Below the pieces are notes generated by a model that had not been told where the DNA came from, did no database searches, and was given only the letters and a program-made list of their open reading frames with translations. From an uncultured Clostridia bacterium (GTDB lineage: Bacteria > Bacillota > Clostridia > UBA1381), in contig CAKSQL010000003.1 in the NCBI GenBank assembly GCA_934486735.1, positions 62,001-126,000 of the forward strand: a stretch of DNA of 64,000 nt. Reading direction: 5' to 3'. Within the stretch, counting starts at the first letter, position 1. Every line of letters starts with the position of its first letter. Below are positions 27,196 to 34,145 of this stretch, piece by piece. A program made the position numbers and the translations under genes.

Positions 27196-29142
27196 TTACC
27201 AAGATTCAAATATTTTTATGATTTCATCGATGTCGGAAAGATTTTTCAAGACGCCGCATTTTGACTCGTCCTCTATAAAAGCCGCGGCGGACTTGTAAAA
27301 ACGCATAATCTTATTTTTTATATTGTCGTCCTCGTTAATGTCAAAGGCGAGAAGAAATATGATGTCCGCGCTTTCGCCGCTGTTCCAGACTATCGGCTTT
27401 TCAAGGCTTGCAAATGCCGCAGCCGAGTGAATCACATGCCTGCCGCTGCCGTGGGGCAGGGCAAAACCCCTGCCGATATCGGTCGATGTGCTTTTTTCGC
27501 GCCTTAAAACCGATTTTTCAAAGCCGGATGTCACATAGCCGAGCCTTTCAAGACGTGAGCACATCATATGCAAAAGCCTGTTCTTGTCGGAAATGCCGCA
27601 TTGCGGAAAAATCAAGTCGCGGTTGAAAATTGTTCTGCCCGGGACGATGTTGTTTATCCTGCTGCGCTTTTTAAGCCTTATTTCCTTGATTGCGCGGCGC
27701 AGCGTGCGAATGTCGTTATCGTCGGGGAGCTGACCTATTTCAATGACCTTGTACTTGAAATCCTTTATCGGAACAGCTGAAATTACAAAATCACACTCAG
27801 ATATTTTGTCAATATCTCTTGCAGAGTATACGGCTTTTATTTTTATATCGGGAACAGACGCTGCAATTTTTTCTTTAAAAAGCTGTTGAATCCCGACTCC
27901 GTAGTCGCACACAATGCATGCCGAAAGCTGCGAAAGACTGCGCTCAATCGCGCCGCCTGTCTGAAGTGCGATATATCCTGCCTCGTGCTCGTTAAGTTCA
28001 AGAGAAAGTTCCTTTTCAAAAATATTGCCCAAAATCCATGCCGCGGCAAGCATGTTCGGATATTTTTCCTTGATTTGAGAAAGCAGACGGTTCGGAAAAA
28101 CCACGCCGTAACTCAAGCGAGCGGCGGCTGCTTTGATTAACAAAAGCATTTGGTCTGTAAAAAGCCTGTCTGCCTTTAAGTCCACTCCGGTTATTTCGCT
28201 TGCCAGATTGACCGCATTGATTGTCAGCCGGCAGAAATTGATATTTAAAAGTTCAAAACTGCGACGGTGTTCGGCGGATTGAAATTCCTGGATTTCGGAA
28301 ATCGAAACGGCGGATGTTATAAAATTCAGTTCGCAGGGAGGGAGCGGAGCGTGCTTTTTTGCTTCTTTAAAAAGCATTTCGGCAAGGGGAGCATCAAAGT
28401 CGGACAATTTATGACATTTCATCTCGCATGGGTGAAAACTGCGTGTACGCAGTATACATAGCGAGAGTAAAAATGTCAGATTTGCCGCGGAGGTTCGGTT
28501 GAATTTGATTCCAAACCGATCCTCGGCGTTTATGACAATTTTCGCGGCAATATCCGCTTCAAAGCCGCCGAGAGCCGCACACATGCCGGTGTACTCGGTC
28601 GGCGGCAGAAGGGAATATTTTGAAGTCCTTTCATTGATAAGGGCGGAATAGCTTTTTGAATATTCGTTGAAAAATTTCAAAAGAGCGATACGAAAATTAA
28701 ATTCGCTGCCGCTTATCGAAATCCCCGTTCCGCGCCGCCGCGAAAGGGTAATGCCGCTTTTTGAAAGCTTGTCCGAGACTCTGTCCAAAATTTTGTCCAA
28801 TCTGCCGCGGCTGATATAATACTTGTCCGAAAGTTTCTGCGCCGTTAAAATGCCGTCCTTGAAAAGACTGCGCATTATAAAGAAGAAAATTTCCTCGTCC
28901 TCGTTTGGTGAAAAGTTTTCTATTTCGCTCCACTCGCCGGCGGTACATATAAGCCTTATGCCGATGTGCGGCTTTGAATCTATCCTGCCTGCATTGTGCT
29001 CCGATAAAAATTCTCTTGCAAAGAGAATATCGCTGCGGACGGTTCTTGAAGATACCCCGAGTCGCCCGGCAAGCTCGCCGAGCGTGAGAAAATCCTGCTC
29101 GGCATATAAAATTCTTAAAAGCTTGAATTGTCTTTTGTTCAA
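27196..29142 (-). CDS. PRD-containing transcriptional regulator, MtlR/LicR-like
   Basis: This multi-domain regulator is controlled by PTS phosphorylation. From the N-terminus it has a DeoR/HTH_11-type helix-turn-helix (LGELAGRLGVSSRTVRSDI), a second HTH/Mga-like region, two PRD domains (FHPCEMKCHKL and LNEHEAGYIALQTGG), an EIIB-like domain (SACIVCDYGVG) and an EIIA-like domain with FALPHGSGRH. The start is set at TTG 29142 because AAAGGAG lies 11 bases before it and a TATAAT at 29179-29174 would put the transcript start between that box and this codon. It is first in the cluster and probably activates it. Confidence 0.85.
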   Translation of the reverse strand: MNKRQFKLLRILYAEQDFLTLGELAGRLGVSSRTVRSDILFAREFLSEHNAGRIDSKPHIGIRLICTAGEWSEIENFSPNEDEEIFFFIMRSLFKDGILTAQKLSDKYYISRGRLDKILDRVSDKLSKSGITLSRRRGTGISISGSEFNFRIALLKFFNEYSKSYSALINERTSKYSLLPPTEYTGMCAALGGFEADIAAKIVINAEDRFGIKFNRTSAANLTFLLSLCILRTRSFHPCEMKCHKLSDFDAPLAEMLFKEAKKHAPLPPCELNFITSAVSISEIQEFQSAEHRRSFELLNINFCRLTINAVNLASEITGVDLKADRLFTDQMLLLIKAAAARLSYGVVFPNRLLSQIKEKYPNMLAAAWILGNIFEKELSLELNEHEAGYIALQTGGAIERSLSQLSACIVCDYGVGIQQLFKEKIAASVPDIKIKAVYSARDIDKISECDFVISAVPIKDFKYKVIEIGQLPDDNDIRTLRRAIKEIRLKKRSRINNIVPGRTIFNRDLIFPQCGISDKNRLLHMMCSRLERLGYVTSGFEKSVLRREKSTSTDIGRGFALPHGSGRHVIHSAAAFASLEKPIVWNSGESADIIFLLAFDINEDDNIKNKIMRFYKSAAAFIEDESKCGVLKNLSDIDEIIKIFESW

Positions 29143-29326
29143 TTTGCGGACGGCTCCTTTCCGAACTGATTTAATTATAACTCCGACAGACCTTTTTGTA
29201 TTTTTAAATTTCTGACGCATTGGTGAAAAAATCTGCAATGACTGTTTTTATCTTTTCCAAATTGCCGAAATTCATGAATAATAATTGAAAAAACGGTAAT
29301 ATATTTTTGGAAAATAAAATATAAAT

Positions 29327-29352
29327 GTATTAAAATAAATAAGCCATACGAT
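29327..29352 (+). promoter_or_regulatory. sigma-E-like sporulation promoter of spoIVA
   Basis: CATACGAT at 29345-29352 matches the sigma-E -10 pattern CATACnnT, and GTATTA at 29327-29332 resembles its -35 element, 12-13 bases before. B. subtilis spoIVA is known to be sigma-E-dependent. Confidence 0.6.
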
Positions 29353-29369
29353 AACAAGGAGGAAATCAC

Positions 29370-30848
29370 ATGGAACAATATAGCGTATACAAGGACATCG
29401 CCGAGAGGTCGGGAGGAGACGTATATATAGGAGTTGTCGGTCCTGTCAGAACGGGAAAATCAACATTCATAAAGCGATTTATGGATTTGCTGGTAATACC
29501 GAATATAGAAAACGCATACCAGGCGGAAAGAGCAAGAGATGAGCTGCCGCAGTCGGCAGGCGGCAGAACCATTATGACAACCGAGCCGAAATTTATCCCT
29601 AACGAAGCGGTCAGTGTGTCACTTGGGGATAACGCAAAGCTCAGAGTGAGAATGATAGATTGTGTCGGATATATTGTCGACGGGTCACTGGGGTATATCG
29701 AGGACGACGCGCCGAGAATGGTTAATACGCCATGGTCGGATCAGCCGATGCCGTTTTATGAGGCGGCGGAAATAGGGACAAAGAAGGTTATAACCGAACA
29801 TTCCACAATAGGACTTGTGGTGACGACCGATGGAAGTATTACCGAGATTTCAAGAGAGGAATATGTCGGAGCGGAGAATAGAGTGATAAATGAATTGAAG
29901 GCGATAAATAAACCTTTTGTGATATTGCTGAACTCGACAACACCGCAGGCTGAAAAAACGCAAAGGCTCAGACGGCAGCTGGAGGAGGAGCATAAAGCTC
30001 CGGTTGTGGCAGTGAATTGTGAGGAACTTTCGGCAGAGGATATAAATAGGATAATAGAAACGGTTTTGTTCGAGTTCCCCTTGCGCGAAATTAATATACG
30101 CGTGCCGGCGTGGATTGAAAGCCTCGGCTCGGAGCATTGGCTTGATAAGGAAATTTACGACGCTGTTACCGAGAATGTCCGAAATGTGAGAAAGATAAGG
30201 GATGTGAGAGATTTTACAAAATCGCTCAGCGGACTCGGGCATATTGAGGAATGCAGGATAGAGGGCATGGACCTCGGCTGCGGAAATGTCGAGGCGGAAA
30301 TAACGGCTGCCGATTCGCTCTTTTATAAAATTCTCGGTGAGACCTCCGGCTTTGAGATAGAGGATGAGGAATCGCTGATAGAGCTGATAAGAAAGCTTTC
30401 GGGAATAAAGAGGGAATATGATAAGGTGTCGCTTGCCTTGAATGAGGTGAGGGAGAAGGGGTACGGAATCGTGTCGCCGGGAACGGATGAGCTTACCCTG
30501 GCAGAACCGAAAATTGTGAAACAGGGCGGCAGATTCGGAGTTAAGCTTAAAGCCTCCGCTCCGTCTATACATATGATACGTGCAGATATAGAAACAGAGG
30601 TAAGCCCTATAGTGGGAACGGAAAAACAATCGGAGGAATTGGTGCGATATCTCCTGGAGGAATTTGAAAACGATCCGGCGAAAATTTGGGAGTCGAACAT
30701 ATTCGGAAAATCGTTATACGAGCTGGTAAACGAGGGCTTGCACAACAAGCTGTCGCGTATGCCGGATGCTGCAAGGTTTAAACTTCGCGAAACTTTGCAG
30801 AGGATTATAAATGAGGGGAGCGGGGGACTGATTTGCATTATACTTTAA
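29370..30848 (+). CDS. spoIVA: stage IV sporulation protein A
   Basis: SpoIVA is the ATPase that polymerises around the forespore to form the base of the spore coat. The 492-residue protein has the Walker A motif GPVRTGKST at residues 24-32, the conserved early text GGDVYIGVVGPV, the DCVGYIVDGSLGY region, and a C-terminal part ending in a glycine-rich IINEGSGGLICIIL-like tail, needed for coat localisation in Bacillus. Its presence shows that the organism belongs to a spore-forming lineage. Confidence 0.97.
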   Translation: MEQYSVYKDIAERSGGDVYIGVVGPVRTGKSTFIKRFMDLLVIPNIENAYQAERARDELPQSAGGRTIMTTEPKFIPNEAVSVSLGDNAKLRVRMIDCVGYIVDGSLGYIEDDAPRMVNTPWSDQPMPFYEAAEIGTKKVITEHSTIGLVVTTDGSITEISREEYVGAENRVINELKAINKPFVILLNSTTPQAEKTQRLRRQLEEEHKAPVVAVNCEELSAEDINRIIETVLFEFPLREINIRVPAWIESLGSEHWLDKEIYDAVTENVRNVRKIRDVRDFTKSLSGLGHIEECRIEGMDLGCGNVEAEITAADSLFYKILGETSGFEIEDEESLIELIRKLSGIKREYDKVSLALNEVREKGYGIVSPGTDELTLAEPKIVKQGGRFGVKLKASAPSIHMIRADIETEVSPIVGTEKQSEELVRYLLEEFENDPAKIWESNIFGKSLYELVNEGLHNKLSRMPDAARFKLRETLQRIINEGSGGLICIIL

Positions 30849-31510
30849 AGCTTTCGGTATGTGTGCTTTTGTTTTTTATGTGCGGCTGTGCCGCAATGAA
30901 ACCGATGGTGAAATTTATTGACAAAAATTATGAGACTGATTCGGCAGTGATCAAAGCGGAAATTCCCGAGTTTAAAAATTTTCCGAACAAGGAATTTGAG
31001 GAAAAACTTAACGATGAGTACGAGAAAAATTTTGCGGCGTGGACGGAAGATTTCCTAAAACAATGCGGCAATGAACCGGCTGAAAAATGCGAATTTGTTC
31101 TGACGCAGGAAATAAAATACAATAAGCTGCCGTTTTTGAGCGTGGTGGGGGAGGCATACAGCTTTACCGGCGGAGTTCATGGCAGCAGCTCGCGCGCGGC
31201 GATAAATGTTGATGTCAATAACGGGACGGAACTGACACTGTCGGATCTGTTCGATGACAGCGGCAAGGCATTTTTAAATCGAAAGCTGCTTGAAATCGAG
31301 GAGAAGAATCCGGAGGAATATCACGACTTGTGGGAGCGGCCGAAAATTTCCGATGATAAAAGCTTTTATTTGAGCGATAAGGGGTTGGTGATATATTTTC
31401 CGCCATACGAATTGTCCTACTACGCGCGCGGATTTGTCGAGTTTATGATTCCGTACGGTGAGCTTGCCGGCGAGCTTAGACAGGAATATATAGAATTGGC
31501 AAATCGATGA
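30833..31510 (+). CDS. lipoprotein with DUF3298/DUF4163-like domain
   Basis: This 225-residue exported protein overlaps the spoIVA 3' end by 16 bases. It starts at TTG 30833, with GCGGGGG before it. The signal peptide ends in a loose lipobox (FFMCGC). The pattern YSFTGGVHGSSSRAAINVDVNNGTELTLSDLF, then IYFPPYELSYYARGFVEFMIPYGEL, fits the DUF3298 (RsiV-type) domain. A sporulation role is possible from its overlap with spoIVA but is inference only. Confidence 0.75.
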   Translation: MHYTLKLSVCVLLFFMCGCAAMKPMVKFIDKNYETDSAVIKAEIPEFKNFPNKEFEEKLNDEYEKNFAAWTEDFLKQCGNEPAEKCEFVLTQEIKYNKLPFLSVVGEAYSFTGGVHGSSSRAAINVDVNNGTELTLSDLFDDSGKAFLNRKLLEIEEKNPEEYHDLWERPKISDDKSFYLSDKGLVIYFPPYELSYYARGFVEFMIPYGELAGELRQEYIELANR

Positions 31511-31537
31511 TAAATGTTATTTTGTACAGAATTGGTA

Positions 31538-31566
31538 TTGACGATATTTTCAATTTATTATACTAT
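31538..31566 (+). promoter_or_regulatory. sigma-A-like promoter of a short non-coding unit
   Basis: TTGACG (31538-31543) and TACTAT (31561-31566) are 17 bases apart. No protein gene on this strand follows; the next feature is a terminator at 31707. Confidence 0.6.
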
Positions 31567-31572
31567 CGATGG

Positions 31573-31707
31573 GCGTTGGTTTATTCACGTCAGCTCGGCT
31601 GTTTTTAGCCACTGTGTCGGAACGGACACCCGGATAGAGAGCCGGAGCAGCGGTATTCAGTTGGTTTTGCCAAAGGTTGCCGTTTGGACACCGGCTCTCT
31701 TTTTTTT
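31573..31707 (+). ncRNA. candidate small RNA
   Basis: Between the promoter at 31538-31566 and a terminator lies a transcript of about 135 bases. It contains a GTGTCggaacGGACAC hairpin, and a 10-bp closing stem AGAGAGCCGG (31636-31645) / CCGGCTCTCT (31691-31700) followed by seven Ts. No convincing reading frame with a ribosome binding site is present. Alternatively the end is just the terminator of the spoIVA operon. Confidence 0.45.
31636..31707 (+). terminator. terminator with long internal loop
   Basis: The 10-bp stem AGAGAGCCGG / CCGGCTCTCT encloses 45 bases and is followed by a T-run. It serves the candidate small RNA and/or the spoIVA operon. Confidence 0.65.
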
Positions 31708-31734
31708 AAATCTGTCCTTTCGATTGCACAACAA

Positions 31735-32694
31735 TTAATAGCAGCGCTTGCATGGCTGTCTGCCCTCGGCTTTTGCATCTTCAAGAGAAATTGCGCGACC
31801 TTTTCCTTTCAATGTTGAACAACTTTTCCGATGATATTTGTTGCCGGTTTTTCCGACGTAAACAGTGTCGGCAGAGGCTGAGTCAGCATCGGAATCCTGT
31901 GCGGAATTTTGCTCTGCGCTGCTCTCCGCTTCTTGTTTTGCACTTTCTTCAGCTTCTTTTTGCGCTTGTGCCTTTTCAGCTTCTTTTTGTGCCGCCTCGG
32001 CTTCCTTTTGCGCCTGCGCTTCCTGCTCGGCTTTTTGTCTTGCCTCTTCGGCGGCTTTTTCCTGTGCCTCACGTTCGGCTTGTGCAGCGCGTGCTTGTTC
32101 CTCGCGTTCTGCTTCGGCAGCTATGTCATGAACAACAACGTGGATTTTTTCGCTTGTTACATCACTGTTTTTTAATTTGGCATATACTGTTGTTTCTCCC
32201 TCTGATTTTGACAAAAGGGAGTTGTTTTCAAAGTTTGCTACAGCTTCATTCTCACTTACCAATTCGATATTCGCTTTATCGGCATTTCCGGGAACAACAG
32301 TATATGCTATTTCATGGGATTGATTAATATCGTCAAATATAATCTCGTTTTCTGCAATATGTATTTCGATAGGTTTTACGGAACTGCCTGTCATTGCGGC
32401 GGCTATTATTGTTGCAGCAAAACAAATCGGTATAGAAATCATACCTTTATATTTTTTGTAACGGCAGGCGTCGATAATTGAAGTAACAATAAACGGTGCA
32501 CTCCAAAACATTACTGCAGGAAGAAGGAAAGATCCCGAAACGGCGGAAATAAAAAAGGTGATTATGTAGTAAGCAAATGCAATAAGCATATGACTTGCTG
32601 ACCCCGAACGGAAACCGGGGACATGACTCAGCCACTTGATTTTCCTTAAGCTATCACACAGTTTATCAAATTCTTTTGTAATCTCTTTAAACAT
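31735..32694 (-). CDS. membrane protein with coiled coil and C-terminal His/Cys module
   Basis: I do not recognise the whole protein. It has two or three membrane segments at about residues 35-105 and an extracytoplasmic beta (Ig/Big-2-like) domain around residues 110-190. A long Ala/Glu/Gln/Lys coiled coil of about 70 residues follows, then a final 40-residue module (TGNKYHRKSC...QPCKRCY) shared with the ComEC-like protein at 18144. ATG 32694 is chosen because AAAGGA lies nine bases before it. An envelope role is likely. Confidence 0.7.
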   Translation of the reverse strand: MFKEITKEFDKLCDSLRKIKWLSHVPGFRSGSASHMLIAFAYYIITFFISAVSGSFLLPAVMFWSAPFIVTSIIDACRYKKYKGMISIPICFAATIIAAAMTGSSVKPIEIHIAENEIIFDDINQSHEIAYTVVPGNADKANIELVSENEAVANFENNSLLSKSEGETTVYAKLKNSDVTSEKIHVVVHDIAAEAEREEQARAAQAEREAQEKAAEEARQKAEQEAQAQKEAEAAQKEAEKAQAQKEAEESAKQEAESSAEQNSAQDSDADSASADTVYVGKTGNKYHRKSCSTLKGKGRAISLEDAKAEGRQPCKRCY

Positions 32695-32833
32695 AACATA
32701 CAATCCTTTCGCTTAAAAAATATCTGTACATTTTCCCAACATAAACAATTATATCACATTATTTGGCATTTGTCAAAAAAAGTCAAAAACTTTTCGGAAA
32801 TAATTTAATTATTTCCGATTTGCGCGATAGGGT

Positions 32834-32983
32834 AGCCGAAAAAAAGTAATCCGAACTCCGATTTTGAGAGGTGAATTTCCGCTTTTACTGCGTTAAAATA
32901 CTCGGCAATCTGCCAATTTCAAAGTCGACAAGCCGAAACATGCCGAAATTATGCCTTTTTTAGGCGGGTTCGGATTACTTTTC
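32834..32983. repeat. MITE-like inverted-repeat element, copy B
   Basis: About 150 bp, inverted relative to copy A. The left end AGCCGAAAAAAAGTAATCC is nearly the reverse complement of the right end, and the region next to the right end (GCCTTTTTTAGGCGGGTTCGGATTAC) matches copy A closely. No coding frame is present. Confidence 0.75.
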
Positions 32984-33059
32984 CATTTGTCCTCTACGTT
33001 CTCTGCAGGGGCAAAGACTGCATCGCGTCCACCGCCATGACTGCCGTTACCGTCCCGGG

Positions 33060-33089
33060 TTGACATGATATCCGGGAAAGAGGTATAAT
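33060..33089 (+). promoter_or_regulatory. sigma-A promoter of a short orphan unit
   Basis: TTGACA (33060-33065) and TATAAT (33084-33089) are 18 bases apart. The only coding signal behind it is a 12-codon frame at 33140. Confidence 0.75.
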
Positions 33090-33139
33090 AAATATAACAA
33101 AATAGAATGGCGTGTTATCGATAAAAGGAGGAGTGATTT

Positions 33140-33178
33140 GTGAAAGCGTTTGAAACGCCGAGAGTGCTATTACATTGA
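33140..33178 (+). CDS. possible 12-residue peptide
   Basis: GTG 33140 follows a strong binding site (AAAGGAGGAG) and is expressed from the promoter at 33060. The frame encodes MKAFETPRVLLH and stops. It could be a tiny peptide, a leader, or the start of a gene whose remainder was deleted. The unit ends in the 16-bp stem-loop at 33224-33261. Confidence 0.4.
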   Translation: MKAFETPRVLLH

Positions 33179-33223
33179 TAAAAGTCCGTCGATGCGTACA
33201 ATAAATATCATGTGAATGTCATT

Positions 33224-33261
33224 CAGAGGGCAAAATGATACAAAAATCATTTTGCCCTCTG
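33224..33261. terminator. long stem-loop between convergent units
   Basis: CAGAGGGCAAAATGAT pairs perfectly with ATCATTTTGCCCTCTG around a 6-base loop. It includes the stop codon of the AraC gene. There is no clean T-run, so termination in either direction is only probable. Confidence 0.5.
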
Positions 33262-34032
33262 TTTATCGCTTGCTTTTTTGTATTCGTTCGGAGAAACGCC
33301 TGTTTTATCCTTAAAGCATCTTGAAAAATAATATATATTGCGGAATCCGCATGCCGCAGCAACATCCGACACCGAGAGTCCGCCGTACTCCAACAAAGAT
33401 TTTGCCATGTTTATCCGCTCATTAATAACTGATTGCAGCGGCGTGATGCCGTAGATATCCCGATAAAGATGTGCAAATCTGCCCGGCGAATATCCGCACA
33501 GCTTGGCAAGCGATTCCACAGTGTGTTCTTTTTCGGGATTCTTTACGATGGTATATCTTGCCTTTGCCAAACGCTCTTTTTCATCCGCTGCCCGGTTGGT
33601 TGAAGCTCTGTGCAATTCTATCAGCAGTTGTGTAACGACTGCTTTTATTATGTCATCGCAGCCGTTTTTATTCATTATCATTTCGTCATTTATATTTTCC
33701 ATGTATGCACGCAAAAAATGCTTGTTCCCGGTGTGAACGGCTGTGTTGAGCGGTATGGGATATTTTTTTATTATCCCGCCGATTTCATCGCTGTCGATAT
33801 ACATCCAGTCATTAACGAATCCGCTGCCGTTATCCGCAAAATCGCCGTGATACACTGCTTCGCCGGGGGTATTTATAACTGTGTCGCCGACACTGCCGCT
33901 GAGTATTTTGCCGTTTTTTTCGTATCTGTACGGTGTGGCAAAACAGCTTACGGTGTAGTGAGAGAATATCTTTCGTGTACAAAATTCGCCGGAACTGTGA
34001 CTTGTGGCTATACCCATATTCAGGACTTTCAT
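33247..34032 (-). CDS. AraC-family transcriptional regulator
   Basis: This regulator has an N-terminal cupin-like sensor domain and a C-terminal pair of AraC helix-turn-helix motifs (VESLAKLCGYSPGRFAHLYRDIYG and VSDVAAACGFRNIYYFSRCFKDKTG). Two more starts (34083, 34089) lie in frame, but the promoter at 34122-34094 would leave almost no leader for them. ATG 34032, with TTGGTGA before it, gives a leader of about 55 bases and 261 residues. It is divergent from the beta-mannosidase gene, its likely target. Confidence 0.88.
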   Translation of the reverse strand: MKVLNMGIATSHSSGEFCTRKIFSHYTVSCFATPYRYEKNGKILSGSVGDTVINTPGEAVYHGDFADNGSGFVNDWMYIDSDEIGGIIKKYPIPLNTAVHTGNKHFLRAYMENINDEMIMNKNGCDDIIKAVVTQLLIELHRASTNRAADEKERLAKARYTIVKNPEKEHTVESLAKLCGYSPGRFAHLYRDIYGITPLQSVINERINMAKSLLEYGGLSVSDVAAACGFRNIYYFSRCFKDKTGVSPNEYKKASDKQRAK

Positions 34033-34093
34033 ATTTTCACCAACTTTAGCAGGAATATATAAATTTTCATTCGTATTATCCATGGACAAATTG

Positions 34094-34122
34094 ATTATAT
34101 CACGTTAAAATATAAATGTCAA
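34094..34122 (-). promoter_or_regulatory. sigma-A promoter of the AraC gene
   Basis: Perfect consensus on the - strand: TTGACA (34122-34117) and TATAAT (34099-34094), 17 bases apart. It overlaps the leader region of the divergent beta-mannosidase gene, so binding here could affect both genes. Confidence 0.88.
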
Positions 34123-34145
34123 GAATAATTTCGGAGGTGCACATA

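Noticed and set aside
31514..31738. 74-codon + strand frame
   Set aside because: It has no binding site, runs through a terminator stem and T-run, and starts before the promoter of the candidate small RNA.
31865..32175. Cys/Ala/Ser-rich + strand frames
   Set aside because: They are antisense to the Ala/Glu/Lys coiled coil of the membrane protein at 31735 and have the composition expected of such shadows.
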